Source: Bacteroidota bacterium (GTDB lineage: Bacteria; Bacteroidota; Bacteroidia; 2-12-FULL-35-15). Taken from it: a stretch of 64,000 bases of DNA. Below the pieces are notes generated by a model. The model had not been told where the DNA came from. It was given only the letters and a program-made list of their open reading frames with translations, and did no database searches. The DNA lies in NCBI GenBank assembly GCA_003151815.1, contig PLYN01000033.1, positions 1 to 64,000 on the forward strand, written 5' to 3'. Every line of letters starts with the position of its first letter. Positions within the stretch are counted from its first letter, which is position 1. Shown one piece after another: positions 24,547 through 33,199 of this stretch. Made by a program: the position numbers and the translations under genes.

Positions 24547-26649
24547 TTAATTGCCAAGTAACTCATTCATTTTTTGTAAGTATTCTTCTGATTTCTTTGT
24601 ATCTCCCATAAGGTTATACATAACGGCAATGTTTTTTAAAGCCACAGTATTATTTTTGTTAATAGAAAGTAATTGGTTAGAAACAGCAAGAGATTTATCG
24701 TATTGTTTCAACATTCCATAACAGTTTGAAAGATTAATATACGCACCTTCATTTCTTTGATCCAATTCAACAGCTTTTGCAAAGCTTTGTGCGGCCTTAT
24801 TATAATCGCTTTGTGAAGCATAATAATTTCCAAGTCCATAATAATATTTTGAATCTTTATTTGCTACTGTTGTATCAATCATTGATGTAAGTGGGTTTAC
24901 ATGTACATCAATACCGGCAGCTTTTAAATTTTCTGCTGCCTGCTTCGGCTCCAAATATTCAGGATTGTATTTTATAGCTTCGTTATAGAAGTAGGATGCC
25001 TCATTATTTTTCCCCATGGTTTGGTAAACTATTCCGAGGTTATAATAACTGTATGCATAACCAGGCGCGGTTTTAATTGCTTGATTATAATAATAAATAG
25101 CAGAATCGGTATTTGGCGTAATTATTTGATAGGCAAATGCTATTTGATAATAGCTCTCTCCAAACTTAGGGTAGATCCTTAAGGATTGTTTTAATGCGGC
25201 AATACCTTCCTCACAATATAGTTTCTTTTTTACAGGATCTTTTTCATTTGATGCCAGGTAAATATATTGGTTACCCAGATGTCTTTGATTTTGTGCGCTG
25301 TTTTTTCCTGTTTTGATATCTGTACTGAACAAGGTAAAATTATCTTTCCACGCTTTGTTTCTATCTACTGTTTTAAATGAATATAAAATAAACACGATGC
25401 ATAAAGGAAGCACGAATTTGGTATTTGATCTTAGCCAGTTTACGACAGAATCGGCTGTTGGAGAAACATCTGTTTTAATAACCAATGCAATTCCATAAAC
25501 CAATGCCAGGCAGAATCCTAAAGAAGGAAAAAATAAAAAACGTTCGGCAAAAATACCTCCTCTTAATATTGTAAATGTAAGGGAAGGAATGAGTGTAATG
25601 TAAAATATACTTAGAGCAAAGCCCCAAACAGTTTTTTTTAATGTTTGTTTATAAGCAATAATTGCTCCGGCAAAAAATAAAATAATTCCCAACCAAGCCC
25701 ACCCGTTGGCTATGGTTATAGCCGGCATTTGATTGAAGGAGTAGTCGTAACGGAGAGGATTTGGCAAAATTAAAAGTCGTATACAAAATGCAAATAACAT
25801 AAAAGTAGTAGGTAGTTTTATGTTACTTTTTACATAAGGATAATTCACAATATCATCCGGAATAATGCCGCTCAATGTTCCTAATAATTGTTTTTTTTGT
25901 ATGAAAAATATTATGGCTACCAATACATAGGGGATGCTTTTTTTCAGGCAGTCGGTTATATTTAGATCGGTATAATAATAAATGAAAACAGGTAACAGGA
26001 GAACTCCTGTAATCGCTGTTTCTTTAGATAACATGGCTAGATAACAGCTAATGATGCCTAATACGAGATGAACAATTTTTTTTGTGTCGATAAATTTTAA
26101 TGCAAACCACAACATGGTCATTACATTTAAAAAACTTAGTAATTCATCTCTTCCTTTTATGTTCGCTACAATTTCGGTATGAATGGGATGTGAAACAAAT
26201 AGCAAAGCAATTAGGAATGAAAATATTGGGTTGAATGAATTAAATACCTTGTTGAGAACTATAAAAAGCATGAATCCGGATAATGCAAAAATCAAAATAT
26301 TTATGAAATGACTAACATGCGGATTGTCCTGAACAAAATGATATTCAATTGCAAAAGTAATAAGTGACAGGGGGCGATAATAACCTAAATGTACGTTCGA
26401 GAAATGCCAGAAATCTACTTTCAACAATTTAGGAATACCATGAAAACCTTCATGTACATAACGGTTTTCGGTGATGGCTCCTGAATCATCTAATGCATAA
26501 TCGTGCCCAATAGTATTTGCATATAAGCAAAAAGCGATAGCTGCAATAACGAGTCCCCAGGCAAAGTGAATGGGGTAAATTGTTTTTTTAGAAGCAACAT
26601 TTTTTTTTGCTTGTTGAACTTTGGTCTGCTTTGTATTTGATTTACTCAT
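24547..26649 (-). CDS. multi-pass membrane protein with C-terminal TPRs (TMTC/PMT-like)
   Basis: The 700-residue protein has about ten membrane segments in residues 25-430 and at least five tetratricopeptide repeats from about 450 to the end. The loop after the first membrane segment contains YALDDSGAITENRYVHEGF and LGYYRPLSLITFAIEY. This is the DD and YRP pattern of TMTC-type protein O-mannosyltransferase-like enzymes, which use lipid-linked sugars. The active loop points to the periplasm. Substrate and product are unknown here. Confidence 0.82.
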   Translation of the reverse strand: MSKSNTKQTKVQQAKKNVASKKTIYPIHFAWGLVIAAIAFCLYANTIGHDYALDDSGAITENRYVHEGFHGIPKLLKVDFWHFSNVHLGYYRPLSLITFAIEYHFVQDNPHVSHFINILIFALSGFMLFIVLNKVFNSFNPIFSFLIALLFVSHPIHTEIVANIKGRDELLSFLNVMTMLWFALKFIDTKKIVHLVLGIISCYLAMLSKETAITGVLLLPVFIYYYTDLNITDCLKKSIPYVLVAIIFFIQKKQLLGTLSGIIPDDIVNYPYVKSNIKLPTTFMLFAFCIRLLILPNPLRYDYSFNQMPAITIANGWAWLGIILFFAGAIIAYKQTLKKTVWGFALSIFYITLIPSLTFTILRGGIFAERFLFFPSLGFCLALVYGIALVIKTDVSPTADSVVNWLRSNTKFVLPLCIVFILYSFKTVDRNKAWKDNFTLFSTDIKTGKNSAQNQRHLGNQYIYLASNEKDPVKKKLYCEEGIAALKQSLRIYPKFGESYYQIAFAYQIITPNTDSAIYYYNQAIKTAPGYAYSYYNLGIVYQTMGKNNEASYFYNEAIKYNPEYLEPKQAAENLKAAGIDVHVNPLTSMIDTTVANKDSKYYYGLGNYYASQSDYNKAAQSFAKAVELDQRNEGAYINLSNCYGMLKQYDKSLAVSNQLLSINKNNTVALKNIAVMYNLMGDTKKSEEYLQKMNELLGN

Positions 26650-26654
26650 TTTGT

Positions 26655-26690
26655 TTTTCTTGAACTTTAAACTTTCAAACTTTAAACTAA
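26655..26690. repeat. AACTTTN heptamer array
   Basis: TGAACTTTAAACTTTCAAACTTTAAACT fills most of the space between the TMTC-like and methyltransferase genes, with a near 7-base period and one extra base. Confidence 0.6.
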
Positions 26691-26694
26691 TGTT

Positions 26695-27879
26695 TTATTC
26701 TACATGAACAACCAAACCTTTTAAATATTCACCTTCCGGATGAAAAATATTTACACAGTGATCCGGAGGTTGAGAAAGATGATGAAGCACACGAACGTTT
26801 CTGCCTGCTTCGATGGCAGCAGCCATAATAGTACTGTTAAATGTGTTATTATCAACCACCTGAGAACAGGAAAACGTAAATAACAATCCGCCCGGTTTTA
26901 TTTGTTTGATAGCTTCGTAGTTTAATCGTTTGTAACCCATAATGGCATTGTGTTTTACATTTTGATGTTTTGCGAATGCGGGCGGGTCAAGCACGATGAT
27001 GTCATAAGTATTTTCTTTATGCTTTAAAAATTCAAAGGTATCTACTGCAAAAGATTGATGATTTTTGATATTATTTAATTCAATATTTCTATCGGTAAGT
27101 TCAATTGCTTTTTTTGAAATATCTGTTGAATGAACTTCTTTAGCGCCTGCATTGGCTGAATAAACAGAGAATCCGCCTGTATAACAAAATGTATTCAATA
27201 CTACTTTATCTTTCGAGTATGTCGCAAGTAATTTACGATTTTCGCGCTGATCAATAAAGAACCCTGTTTTTTGACCACCTTCCCAATCAACATAAAATTT
27301 ATTATTGTTTTCTAATGCAATTGTATTGATAGTATTTGATTCGTCTTTTTTATACAAATAGCCATTTGTTGCTTTCACTGGCGCTTGCTTGGGCATTGTT
27401 TCTTCGCTTTTATCAAATACAGCTGTGAGTGTATCGCCCATTATTTCTTTTAATGCTTTTACAAATTGATCTTTTATTAAATGCATTCCGATGGAGTATG
27501 ATTGAAATACAGCGGTTCCGTTATAAAAATCAATAATAAATCCGGGTAAACCATCACCTTCAGCAAAAAATAAACGATAACAATTCGTGGAAGGATTATC
27601 TACTAAATTTAATTGTTTACGAAAATTGTACGCAGCCTGTATCTTACTTTTCCAGAAATTGTAATCGGGTGTAACTTGTGTAAATGAAAACATTCGTACT
27701 GCAATGGAGCCAATTTGAAAATGCCCCATTCCAAGAAATTCATTTTGTGCTGAATATACTTCTACAATATCTCCTTCTTTAACATCGTCGCTGAATTTTT
27801 TTATTGCTCCTGAAAATACCCAGGGATGAAAACGGTGTAAACTGTGATCTTTCCCGCTGGTTAATGTTACTTTGATCAT
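26695..27879 (-). CDS. RlmI/RlmK-type class I rRNA methyltransferase
   Basis: The 394-residue protein has an N-terminal PUA domain (about 1-75, with HPWVFSGAI), a linker domain, and a C-terminal Rossmann methyltransferase. The latter has VLNTFCYTGGFSVYSANAGA, the acidic motif STDISKKAIEL and the catalytic DPPAFAKH. The family methylates 23S rRNA cytosine (RlmI type). Motifs and length are normal. Confidence 0.9.
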   Translation of the reverse strand: MIKVTLTSGKDHSLHRFHPWVFSGAIKKFSDDVKEGDIVEVYSAQNEFLGMGHFQIGSIAVRMFSFTQVTPDYNFWKSKIQAAYNFRKQLNLVDNPSTNCYRLFFAEGDGLPGFIIDFYNGTAVFQSYSIGMHLIKDQFVKALKEIMGDTLTAVFDKSEETMPKQAPVKATNGYLYKKDESNTINTIALENNNKFYVDWEGGQKTGFFIDQRENRKLLATYSKDKVVLNTFCYTGGFSVYSANAGAKEVHSTDISKKAIELTDRNIELNNIKNHQSFAVDTFEFLKHKENTYDIIVLDPPAFAKHQNVKHNAIMGYKRLNYEAIKQIKPGGLLFTFSCSQVVDNNTFNSTIMAAAIEAGRNVRVLHHLSQPPDHCVNIFHPEGEYLKGLVVHVE

Positions 27880-27897
27880 ATATTTAGGATAATAATG

Positions 27898-28042
27898 GAA
27901 CGCAGATTTTTATGATTCTTATGATTTATATTGATTTAATTTTTATATCTATTTAAGATAAAAAACCTAATGAATCATTTTACTTTTATGAAACATAAAT
28001 AAAAATCTTATTTTATCTTAAGAATCATAAAAATCTGCGTTC
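27898..28042. repeat. inverted repeat family F
   Basis: The left arm (27898-27920) and right arm (28020-28042) are a perfect 23-base inverted repeat with the word ACGCAGATTTTTATGATTC. They enclose about 99 bases. A single related arm lies right after parE at 60767-60793. Confidence 0.8.
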
Positions 28043-28086
28043 TATTTTTATTGCGAATTTACGAATAAGTTTTGAGCAGATTCAGA

Positions 28087-28665
28087 TTACAAATTTACAT
28101 TAAATCGATAAAGCAATTTTGCATCTTCCTCCGCGTAATCCACACCAATCCTTGGACTTGAAATAATATCTTTTTTCAAAATCTTAATTCCTTTATCTTC
28201 TATCCAAATTTTATTACCTGTTAGATCCAGTCCGCTGTATTTGGTGAGTATTCCTAATGCCTGCGAAACAGTTCCCGGTCCGTTAGTAATTTTGTTATGG
28301 ACCTTAGTTGCCTTTCTTCGTTTTAAGATCAGATCAATTCCTTCAATGGGTTTAATTGCCCTTACAAGCACAGCATGTGGAATATCTTTCACATTTGTAA
28401 CGATGTTAAATAAATGATGAATTCCGTAACATAGATAAACATAACTAACTCCACCTTCAGCAAACATAATTTCAGTACGATCAGTTCTACGGTTTTTGTA
28501 TGCGTGTGATGCCTTATCAGAAGCGCCCGCGTATGCTTCGGTTTCTGTAATAATTCCGGCAGTGATCTTATTATCAATTTTTGTAAATAAATATTTTCCT
28601 AATAGATCTTTACTGATTTGCACGACATCATTACGTAAATAAAAATCTTTGGATAATTTTGACAT
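28087..28665 (-). CDS. DNA-3-methyladenine glycosylase (MPG/AAG family)
   Basis: The 192-residue protein is the AAG-type glycosylase that removes alkylated purines in base excision repair. Family motifs are TETEAYAGASDKASHAY with the catalytic glutamate, RRTDRTEIMF, GVSYVYLCYGIHHLFNIV, AVLVRAIKPIEG and NGPGTVSQALGI. Length is normal. It lies next to recQ, but a repeat element separates the two. Confidence 0.94.
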   Translation of the reverse strand: MSKLSKDFYLRNDVVQISKDLLGKYLFTKIDNKITAGIITETEAYAGASDKASHAYKNRRTDRTEIMFAEGGVSYVYLCYGIHHLFNIVTNVKDIPHAVLVRAIKPIEGIDLILKRRKATKVHNKITNGPGTVSQALGILTKYSGLDLTGNKIWIEDKGIKILKKDIISSPRIGVDYAEEDAKLLYRFNVNL

Positions 28666-28699
28666 TTCTAAAAAAATGTTTTAAAAAATTTATTGATAC

Positions 28700-28918
28700 T
28701 TTTAGAGTCTGTTTAAATTTTATACTTTTTAATACAGGTCGCTCCTACGGAGCTTATATAAACTCTTCATTTTCCAATTACTACAAACAGGACATTCCTA
28801 CGGAATTTTGAAAGCTCCAGAGGAGCGTCCTGTTTGTAGAAAAGAATATTACATAACGAATTTAGCTCCGTAGGAGCGACCTGTATTAAAAAGTATAAAA
28901 TTTAAACAGGCTTTAAAA
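28700..28918. mobile_element. non-autonomous double palindrome related to the RAYT element
   Basis: The outer inverted repeat is a perfect 46 bases (28709-28754 with 28864-28909) and can be extended with two mismatches to about 28700-28918. Its inner part, 28735-28883, is 149 bases and has the architecture of the 150-base element beside the RAYT gene (61379-61528). Both begin CAGGTCGCTCCTACGGAGC, contain CTACAAACAG and CTGTTTGTAG, and end GCTCCnTAGGAGCGACCTG. No gene lies inside. Confidence 0.85.
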
Positions 28919-28931
28919 AGTATTTCAAAAA

Positions 28932-30839
28932 TTAAATATTTAAAAACAACAAATTTTCTTGGTTGTACTTCAATTGATCGTTATCTACCAGCCATTGAAT
29001 GGTACGAAGCCTTTTGTCTTCGTTTCCCTCTGTTAAGGCATTTACCAAATTAATAAGTTGCATCGGGTGCATGGAAAGTAATTCTTTTATCTGAATACTG
29101 ATGTTTTCAAATTCATCTGTGTGTAATGTTTTTTTATTTTCTTCTAAACAGACATCACACTGATTACACCTTGACGTGTTGGTTTCACCAAAGTATGCGA
29201 GTAAGATCTGACTACGGCATTTGTGATCACTATCTGCATAATGGATCACAGCTTTCATTCGTTCTACTGCTCGCTGTTTTAAAAGAGCAAAATTCTCTTT
29301 GGAGATACTCAGCTTTTTTGCATCTACTCTTTCTTGTTCGAATGTTAGTTGGGCAGCTTCGGTTTGCGGAATGTAGGTCAACAATTTATGTTGTTGCAAA
29401 TAATTTATTTTTTTGATGATGTCGTCACGGGATGTGTTTGTTTTTTTTGCAAGATCAGTTTCATTTATTTTTACGAAATTATCGAAGAGTCCGGAATGAG
29501 ATCGCAATAATAATTTTATAAATGTATCGAAGGTTGGTGATGCAATTTGAAATTTATATAGTTCATCGCGGTTGAGTTCTAATTTAATTCTCGAGGGTTG
29601 ATGGGTTGCATCGGTCGTGGAGATATAGCCTTCTCGTTCAATAAATTTCAAACAGTTAAATACCATTATTGCCTGCAATTTATAGGTATCGCAAAAAGCC
29701 GCTATATCGAAATTGAATGTAGATCCTAAACCTGCTCCTGTTGCCAATTGATAATAATTTGCCAGTGCCTGATATGTTTTTTGTATCTCTTCAATGCTTG
29801 GAAAACTGCTAATAACGTTGCGTTCAAGTTCTATCTCATCACTTTTATTAGATAGCAAGATCGAGAACGCTTTTTTTTCATCGCGACCTGCGCGACCTGC
29901 TTCCTGAAAGTAAGCCTCTAATGAGTCGGGTAGATCGATGTGTACTACAAAACGTACATCATGCTTATCGATGCCCATTCCAAAAGCATTGGTGCAAACA
30001 ATTATTCTTGTTTTGTTTTGCATCCAGTTACTTTGTTTTTGGTCGCGTATTGGCGGATTTAAACCTGCATGATAAAAATCGGCTGAAATATTATTGCTCA
30101 TCAAATAGTTGGCTACGTCATGCGTTTTTCTGCGGTTGCGAACATAAACTATTCCCGAACCTTTTAAATTATTTGCTATTTTAACAAGCCTTGCCAATTT
30201 ATCTTCTTCATGTAAAACGATATAACAAAGGTTTTTTCGTTCAAAACTTTTTTGAAAAACAGTTGATTTTTTAAAGCAAAGTTTTTGTTGAATATCTTTA
30301 ACCACTTCGGTTGTTGCTGTTGCCGTTAACGCCAATACAGGAATCTTCGGAAGCAATTCACGCAACATTTCAATCTTTAAATAACTCGGTCTGAAATCGT
30401 AACCCCATTGTGAAATACAATGTGCTTCATCAATTGCAATTAAATTTATTTTCATTTTTTGCAGACGAACTTTCACAATCTCTGTTTCTAACCTTTCGGG
30501 AGATAGGTAAAGAAATTTAATGTTCCCGTGAACGCAATTATCAAGAGCGATATCAATTTCGCGTTTGTGCATTTCAGATGTTATTGAAATGGCTTTTATT
30601 CCTTTGTTTACGAGACTCTCTACCTGATCCTTCATTAGTGAAATCAATGGAGAAATAACGATACAAATACCTTCCTGAGCTAATGCAGGAACCTGAAAAC
30701 AGATTGATTTTCCGCCACCGGTGGGCAATAGCGCCAGAGTATCTTTTCCTTGCAGGACGGAATTGATAATATCTTCCTGTAAAGGACGAAAGCTTTTATA
30801 GCCCCAATATTGTTCTAATATTTTGTGAATGTTTTGCAT
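28932..30839 (-). CDS. recQ: RecQ-family ATP-dependent DNA helicase
   Basis: The 635-residue 3'-5' helicase has motif I LPTGGGKSICFQ, motif II IDEAHCISQWG, and the helicase C domain with GSGIVYVRNRRKT and QEAGRAGRDEKK. The RQC zinc-binding cysteines are in CRSQILLAYFGE and CNQCDVC. I see no clear HRDC domain at the C-terminus. It acts in recombination and repair of stalled forks. Confidence 0.94.
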   Translation of the reverse strand: MQNIHKILEQYWGYKSFRPLQEDIINSVLQGKDTLALLPTGGGKSICFQVPALAQEGICIVISPLISLMKDQVESLVNKGIKAISITSEMHKREIDIALDNCVHGNIKFLYLSPERLETEIVKVRLQKMKINLIAIDEAHCISQWGYDFRPSYLKIEMLRELLPKIPVLALTATATTEVVKDIQQKLCFKKSTVFQKSFERKNLCYIVLHEEDKLARLVKIANNLKGSGIVYVRNRRKTHDVANYLMSNNISADFYHAGLNPPIRDQKQSNWMQNKTRIIVCTNAFGMGIDKHDVRFVVHIDLPDSLEAYFQEAGRAGRDEKKAFSILLSNKSDEIELERNVISSFPSIEEIQKTYQALANYYQLATGAGLGSTFNFDIAAFCDTYKLQAIMVFNCLKFIEREGYISTTDATHQPSRIKLELNRDELYKFQIASPTFDTFIKLLLRSHSGLFDNFVKINETDLAKKTNTSRDDIIKKINYLQQHKLLTYIPQTEAAQLTFEQERVDAKKLSISKENFALLKQRAVERMKAVIHYADSDHKCRSQILLAYFGETNTSRCNQCDVCLEENKKTLHTDEFENISIQIKELLSMHPMQLINLVNALTEGNEDKRLRTIQWLVDNDQLKYNQENLLFLNI

Positions 30840-30907
30840 TTTATGATAATACGAAGATATTAAAATATCAGCAAAATAGGGCAGGATGACTTATGTATTG
30901 GTATTAA

Positions 30908-32545
30908 TTACCTGAGTATATTAATTTTCTTAACTGACTTTTCGGTAGCAGTTGATATTTCTAAAAAATAAATTCCATTTGCTTCAGCACTTAGATCAAT
31001 GTTGTGAACACCATTTAAAGTATTTGGAAACGTTCTGGAATAAATTATTTGACCAAAAATGTTTATTATTTTAATAGTGACATTTTGTGGCTGTGCAAGT
31101 GTTATGTCAATATTAAAATCTCCATTACTTGGGCTAGGATAAATAGTGAATGACGAAATCATTTCTTTATCAGTTGTGAAGGTTGACATAACTAGTTTCC
31201 CTGTATTTTCAGGATCTAACCAATGTTTTAATTGAGTGGAATCACTTCCGCCTCCCAACCATGAAGTTGAAAGTTTTCCATAGTTATCAATCATATTATT
31301 GGACGTATTGCCACAACTTGATGGTCCACCGGCAAGTTGCCCAACAATTCTTTGGTTCTGATCAAATAAAGGAGAACCAGACGAACCGGGTTCTGTACAA
31401 CCTGTTGTCCATTTACCAATCCTCCAACAGTCGGCATTGTTTATTTCAGGTGCAGAAGTAAAAGTTGCGGACTGTGTGGAATTTAGTGCTTGTGAAATTT
31501 TTTTAATATCGCCATTGGGATGATGAATGCATACTACCGATGTCGCCGGCGTATCAATGTTCGACCAACCTGAAAAATAAGGATTATAATTAGATGGAAT
31601 CTTGTTTCCTACAAGTCCTCCTGAAATCTCCACTAAACACATATCAGATCCCGGATTTGTTGCTCTTTTTGTGCAACCTGTTAGGGATAAAAAGGAAGGT
31701 GAAGATGCAGGGTTGGAGCATCCGGGAGCTTCCCAATTGAAACGAAATACCCATGTGCCATACCCGCTATTTAAACTACAATGATTGGCTGTTAATACAA
31801 AAGGTCTATTATCTTCCGGCACGTCATTTATGAGCGCACCGGAACACACAAGGTTTCCTGCAGTTATTAATAAGATCACGGAGTTTTTTTGATTTTGCCA
31901 ATTCGCTCCTAATGGACAATTTACATTTTCCTGACAAGAACCGGAAGCGTTAAATGATTTGCTCAAATAATCCTTCACCCCTCTGTAGCCATGCGTTATT
32001 CTAAATAATTTTAGATGCCCCTTATTCGCTACAGCAATGGGTTCGTAATATTCTAACACTACTGCATCTCCGAGTAATAAGTCCGTTGCAAATGCTTTGT
32101 CATCTTGATTATTTATGGATGTAAAAGCACCAATTGTATAACTTTTGTCCGGACTATAAACAAATAATTTAGCACCTTCCGGCATAAAAAAATCATCAAA
32201 GGCTAAATTCATTGACAATGCTCCGGGAGATTTTATACTTAGCTGCCACAACCGATCACCATTAGGCAAAATAATCCATATCCCGGAATTATTTAAACTG
32301 TAATTCACATCATGATTATAACCAAAACGGAAAGGACCTTTGCTTTGGTCATTTACTGAATCTTCTGCTTGCATTGATGCCAGATCAAAAGGAGGTAAAA
32401 TTTCTTCCTTCAGATTTTGAATTGAAATTTCCCTCAAATTTGTATCGAAACTAAAGGGTTTACCACCTTGACTGTTCTGTGCATTAATTATGCTGCAAAA
32501 TAGGATCAATGAAAAGAGATAAGATAATAATAAATATTTTTTCAT
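30908..32545 (-). CDS. secreted trypsin-like protease with T9SS sorting domain
   Basis: I start the protein at the ATG at 32543-32545, which begins the signal peptide MKKYLLLSYLFSLILFCSII; an upstream in-frame start would overlap the previous gene. It has 545 residues. A propeptide is followed by a trypsin-fold domain resembling lysyl endopeptidase, with VLTANHCSL (catalytic His) and TEPGSSGSPLFD (catalytic Ser) and several cysteines. A type A sorting domain (about 470-545) begins FTIYPSPSNGDFNI. It should be exported by type IX secretion and digest proteins outside the cell. Confidence 0.87.
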   Translation of the reverse strand: MKKYLLLSYLFSLILFCSIINAQNSQGGKPFSFDTNLREISIQNLKEEILPPFDLASMQAEDSVNDQSKGPFRFGYNHDVNYSLNNSGIWIILPNGDRLWQLSIKSPGALSMNLAFDDFFMPEGAKLFVYSPDKSYTIGAFTSINNQDDKAFATDLLLGDAVVLEYYEPIAVANKGHLKLFRITHGYRGVKDYLSKSFNASGSCQENVNCPLGANWQNQKNSVILLITAGNLVCSGALINDVPEDNRPFVLTANHCSLNSGYGTWVFRFNWEAPGCSNPASSPSFLSLTGCTKRATNPGSDMCLVEISGGLVGNKIPSNYNPYFSGWSNIDTPATSVVCIHHPNGDIKKISQALNSTQSATFTSAPEINNADCWRIGKWTTGCTEPGSSGSPLFDQNQRIVGQLAGGPSSCGNTSNNMIDNYGKLSTSWLGGGSDSTQLKHWLDPENTGKLVMSTFTTDKEMISSFTIYPSPSNGDFNIDITLAQPQNVTIKIINIFGQIIYSRTFPNTLNGVHNIDLSAEANGIYFLEISTATEKSVKKINILR

Positions 32546-32588
32546 TATTTTTTTCCTTGTTAATATCGTTTTTAAATGACCGTTTTTT

Positions 32589-33059
32589 TTATTTTGAAAT
32601 GTAGTAAACAGGTTGTGTGTTTCCAAGTTCTACTATAACGGTATTTTGTCCTGAATATTTAAGTTTCGAAATATTAAATTTAAGTTCTTGCACAATCAAC
32701 TGCCTGCATGCATCTCCGTTACTGACGTGCTTTAAAGATAACGAAGCTTGTGGCGGTAATGATTTTGCATAAGCTCCATTTGAATATAAATCAAATGAAT
32801 GCGTTTTGCATCCTCCCGAATAATTTACAAATACTGATAAAATATCAGCATTCACTTTCATACTATCAATATTGTAAGAAGCACCCGTATCCATCATGTT
32901 GATTTTAGGATCGATAATTATGTTTTTAATTTCGGACAGATCACTAATGGTTGCGACTGTTGTATTGTTTTTATTGATTAACTGTTTCATTGCTTTTTTA
33001 TGACATGCAGAAATCAAGCCAACTGCAAATAAAATAGATACAATAATTTTTTTTTGCAT
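32589..33059 (-). CDS. small predicted lipoprotein
   Basis: The 156-residue protein has a lipobox ending LISAC (about residue 19). It has a beta-rich body with a CKTHSFDLYSNG segment and a second cysteine in NGDACRQL, which may form a disulphide. I do not recognise the family. It has its own well-formed promoter. The secreted protease follows 43 bases downstream and may be co-transcribed. Confidence 0.65.
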   Translation of the reverse strand: MQKKIIVSILFAVGLISACHKKAMKQLINKNNTTVATISDLSEIKNIIIDPKINMMDTGASYNIDSMKVNADILSVFVNYSGGCKTHSFDLYSNGAYAKSLPPQASLSLKHVSNGDACRQLIVQELKFNISKLKYSGQNTVIVELGNTQPVYYISK

Positions 33060-33075
33060 GATAATGATGTTTACT

Positions 33076-33106
33076 CAAAGATAATTATTTTTAACTACTA
33101 TTCAAA
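33076..33106 (-). promoter_or_regulatory. promoter of the small lipoprotein gene
   Basis: On the minus strand TTTG (33103-33106) and TATCTTTG (33076-33083) are 19 bases apart. The -7 element ends 16 bases before the start codon, the same distance as for the STAS gene. Confidence 0.72.
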
Positions 33107-33112
33107 TTCAAA

Positions 33113-33182
33113 AATTCACCATAGAGACATGGAGAACACTATGAAAAAACTGAGAATTTTATCTGTGAAACTCTGTGGTAAA
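33113..33182. repeat. ACCACAGAG-type inverted repeat
   Basis: TCACCATAGAGACATGGAGA on the left and the complement of ACCACAGAGTTTCACAGA on the right flank a short centre. It fills the space between uvrB and the lipoprotein gene. Confidence 0.5.
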
Positions 33183-33199
33183 AAATTTTTCAATTAGCT

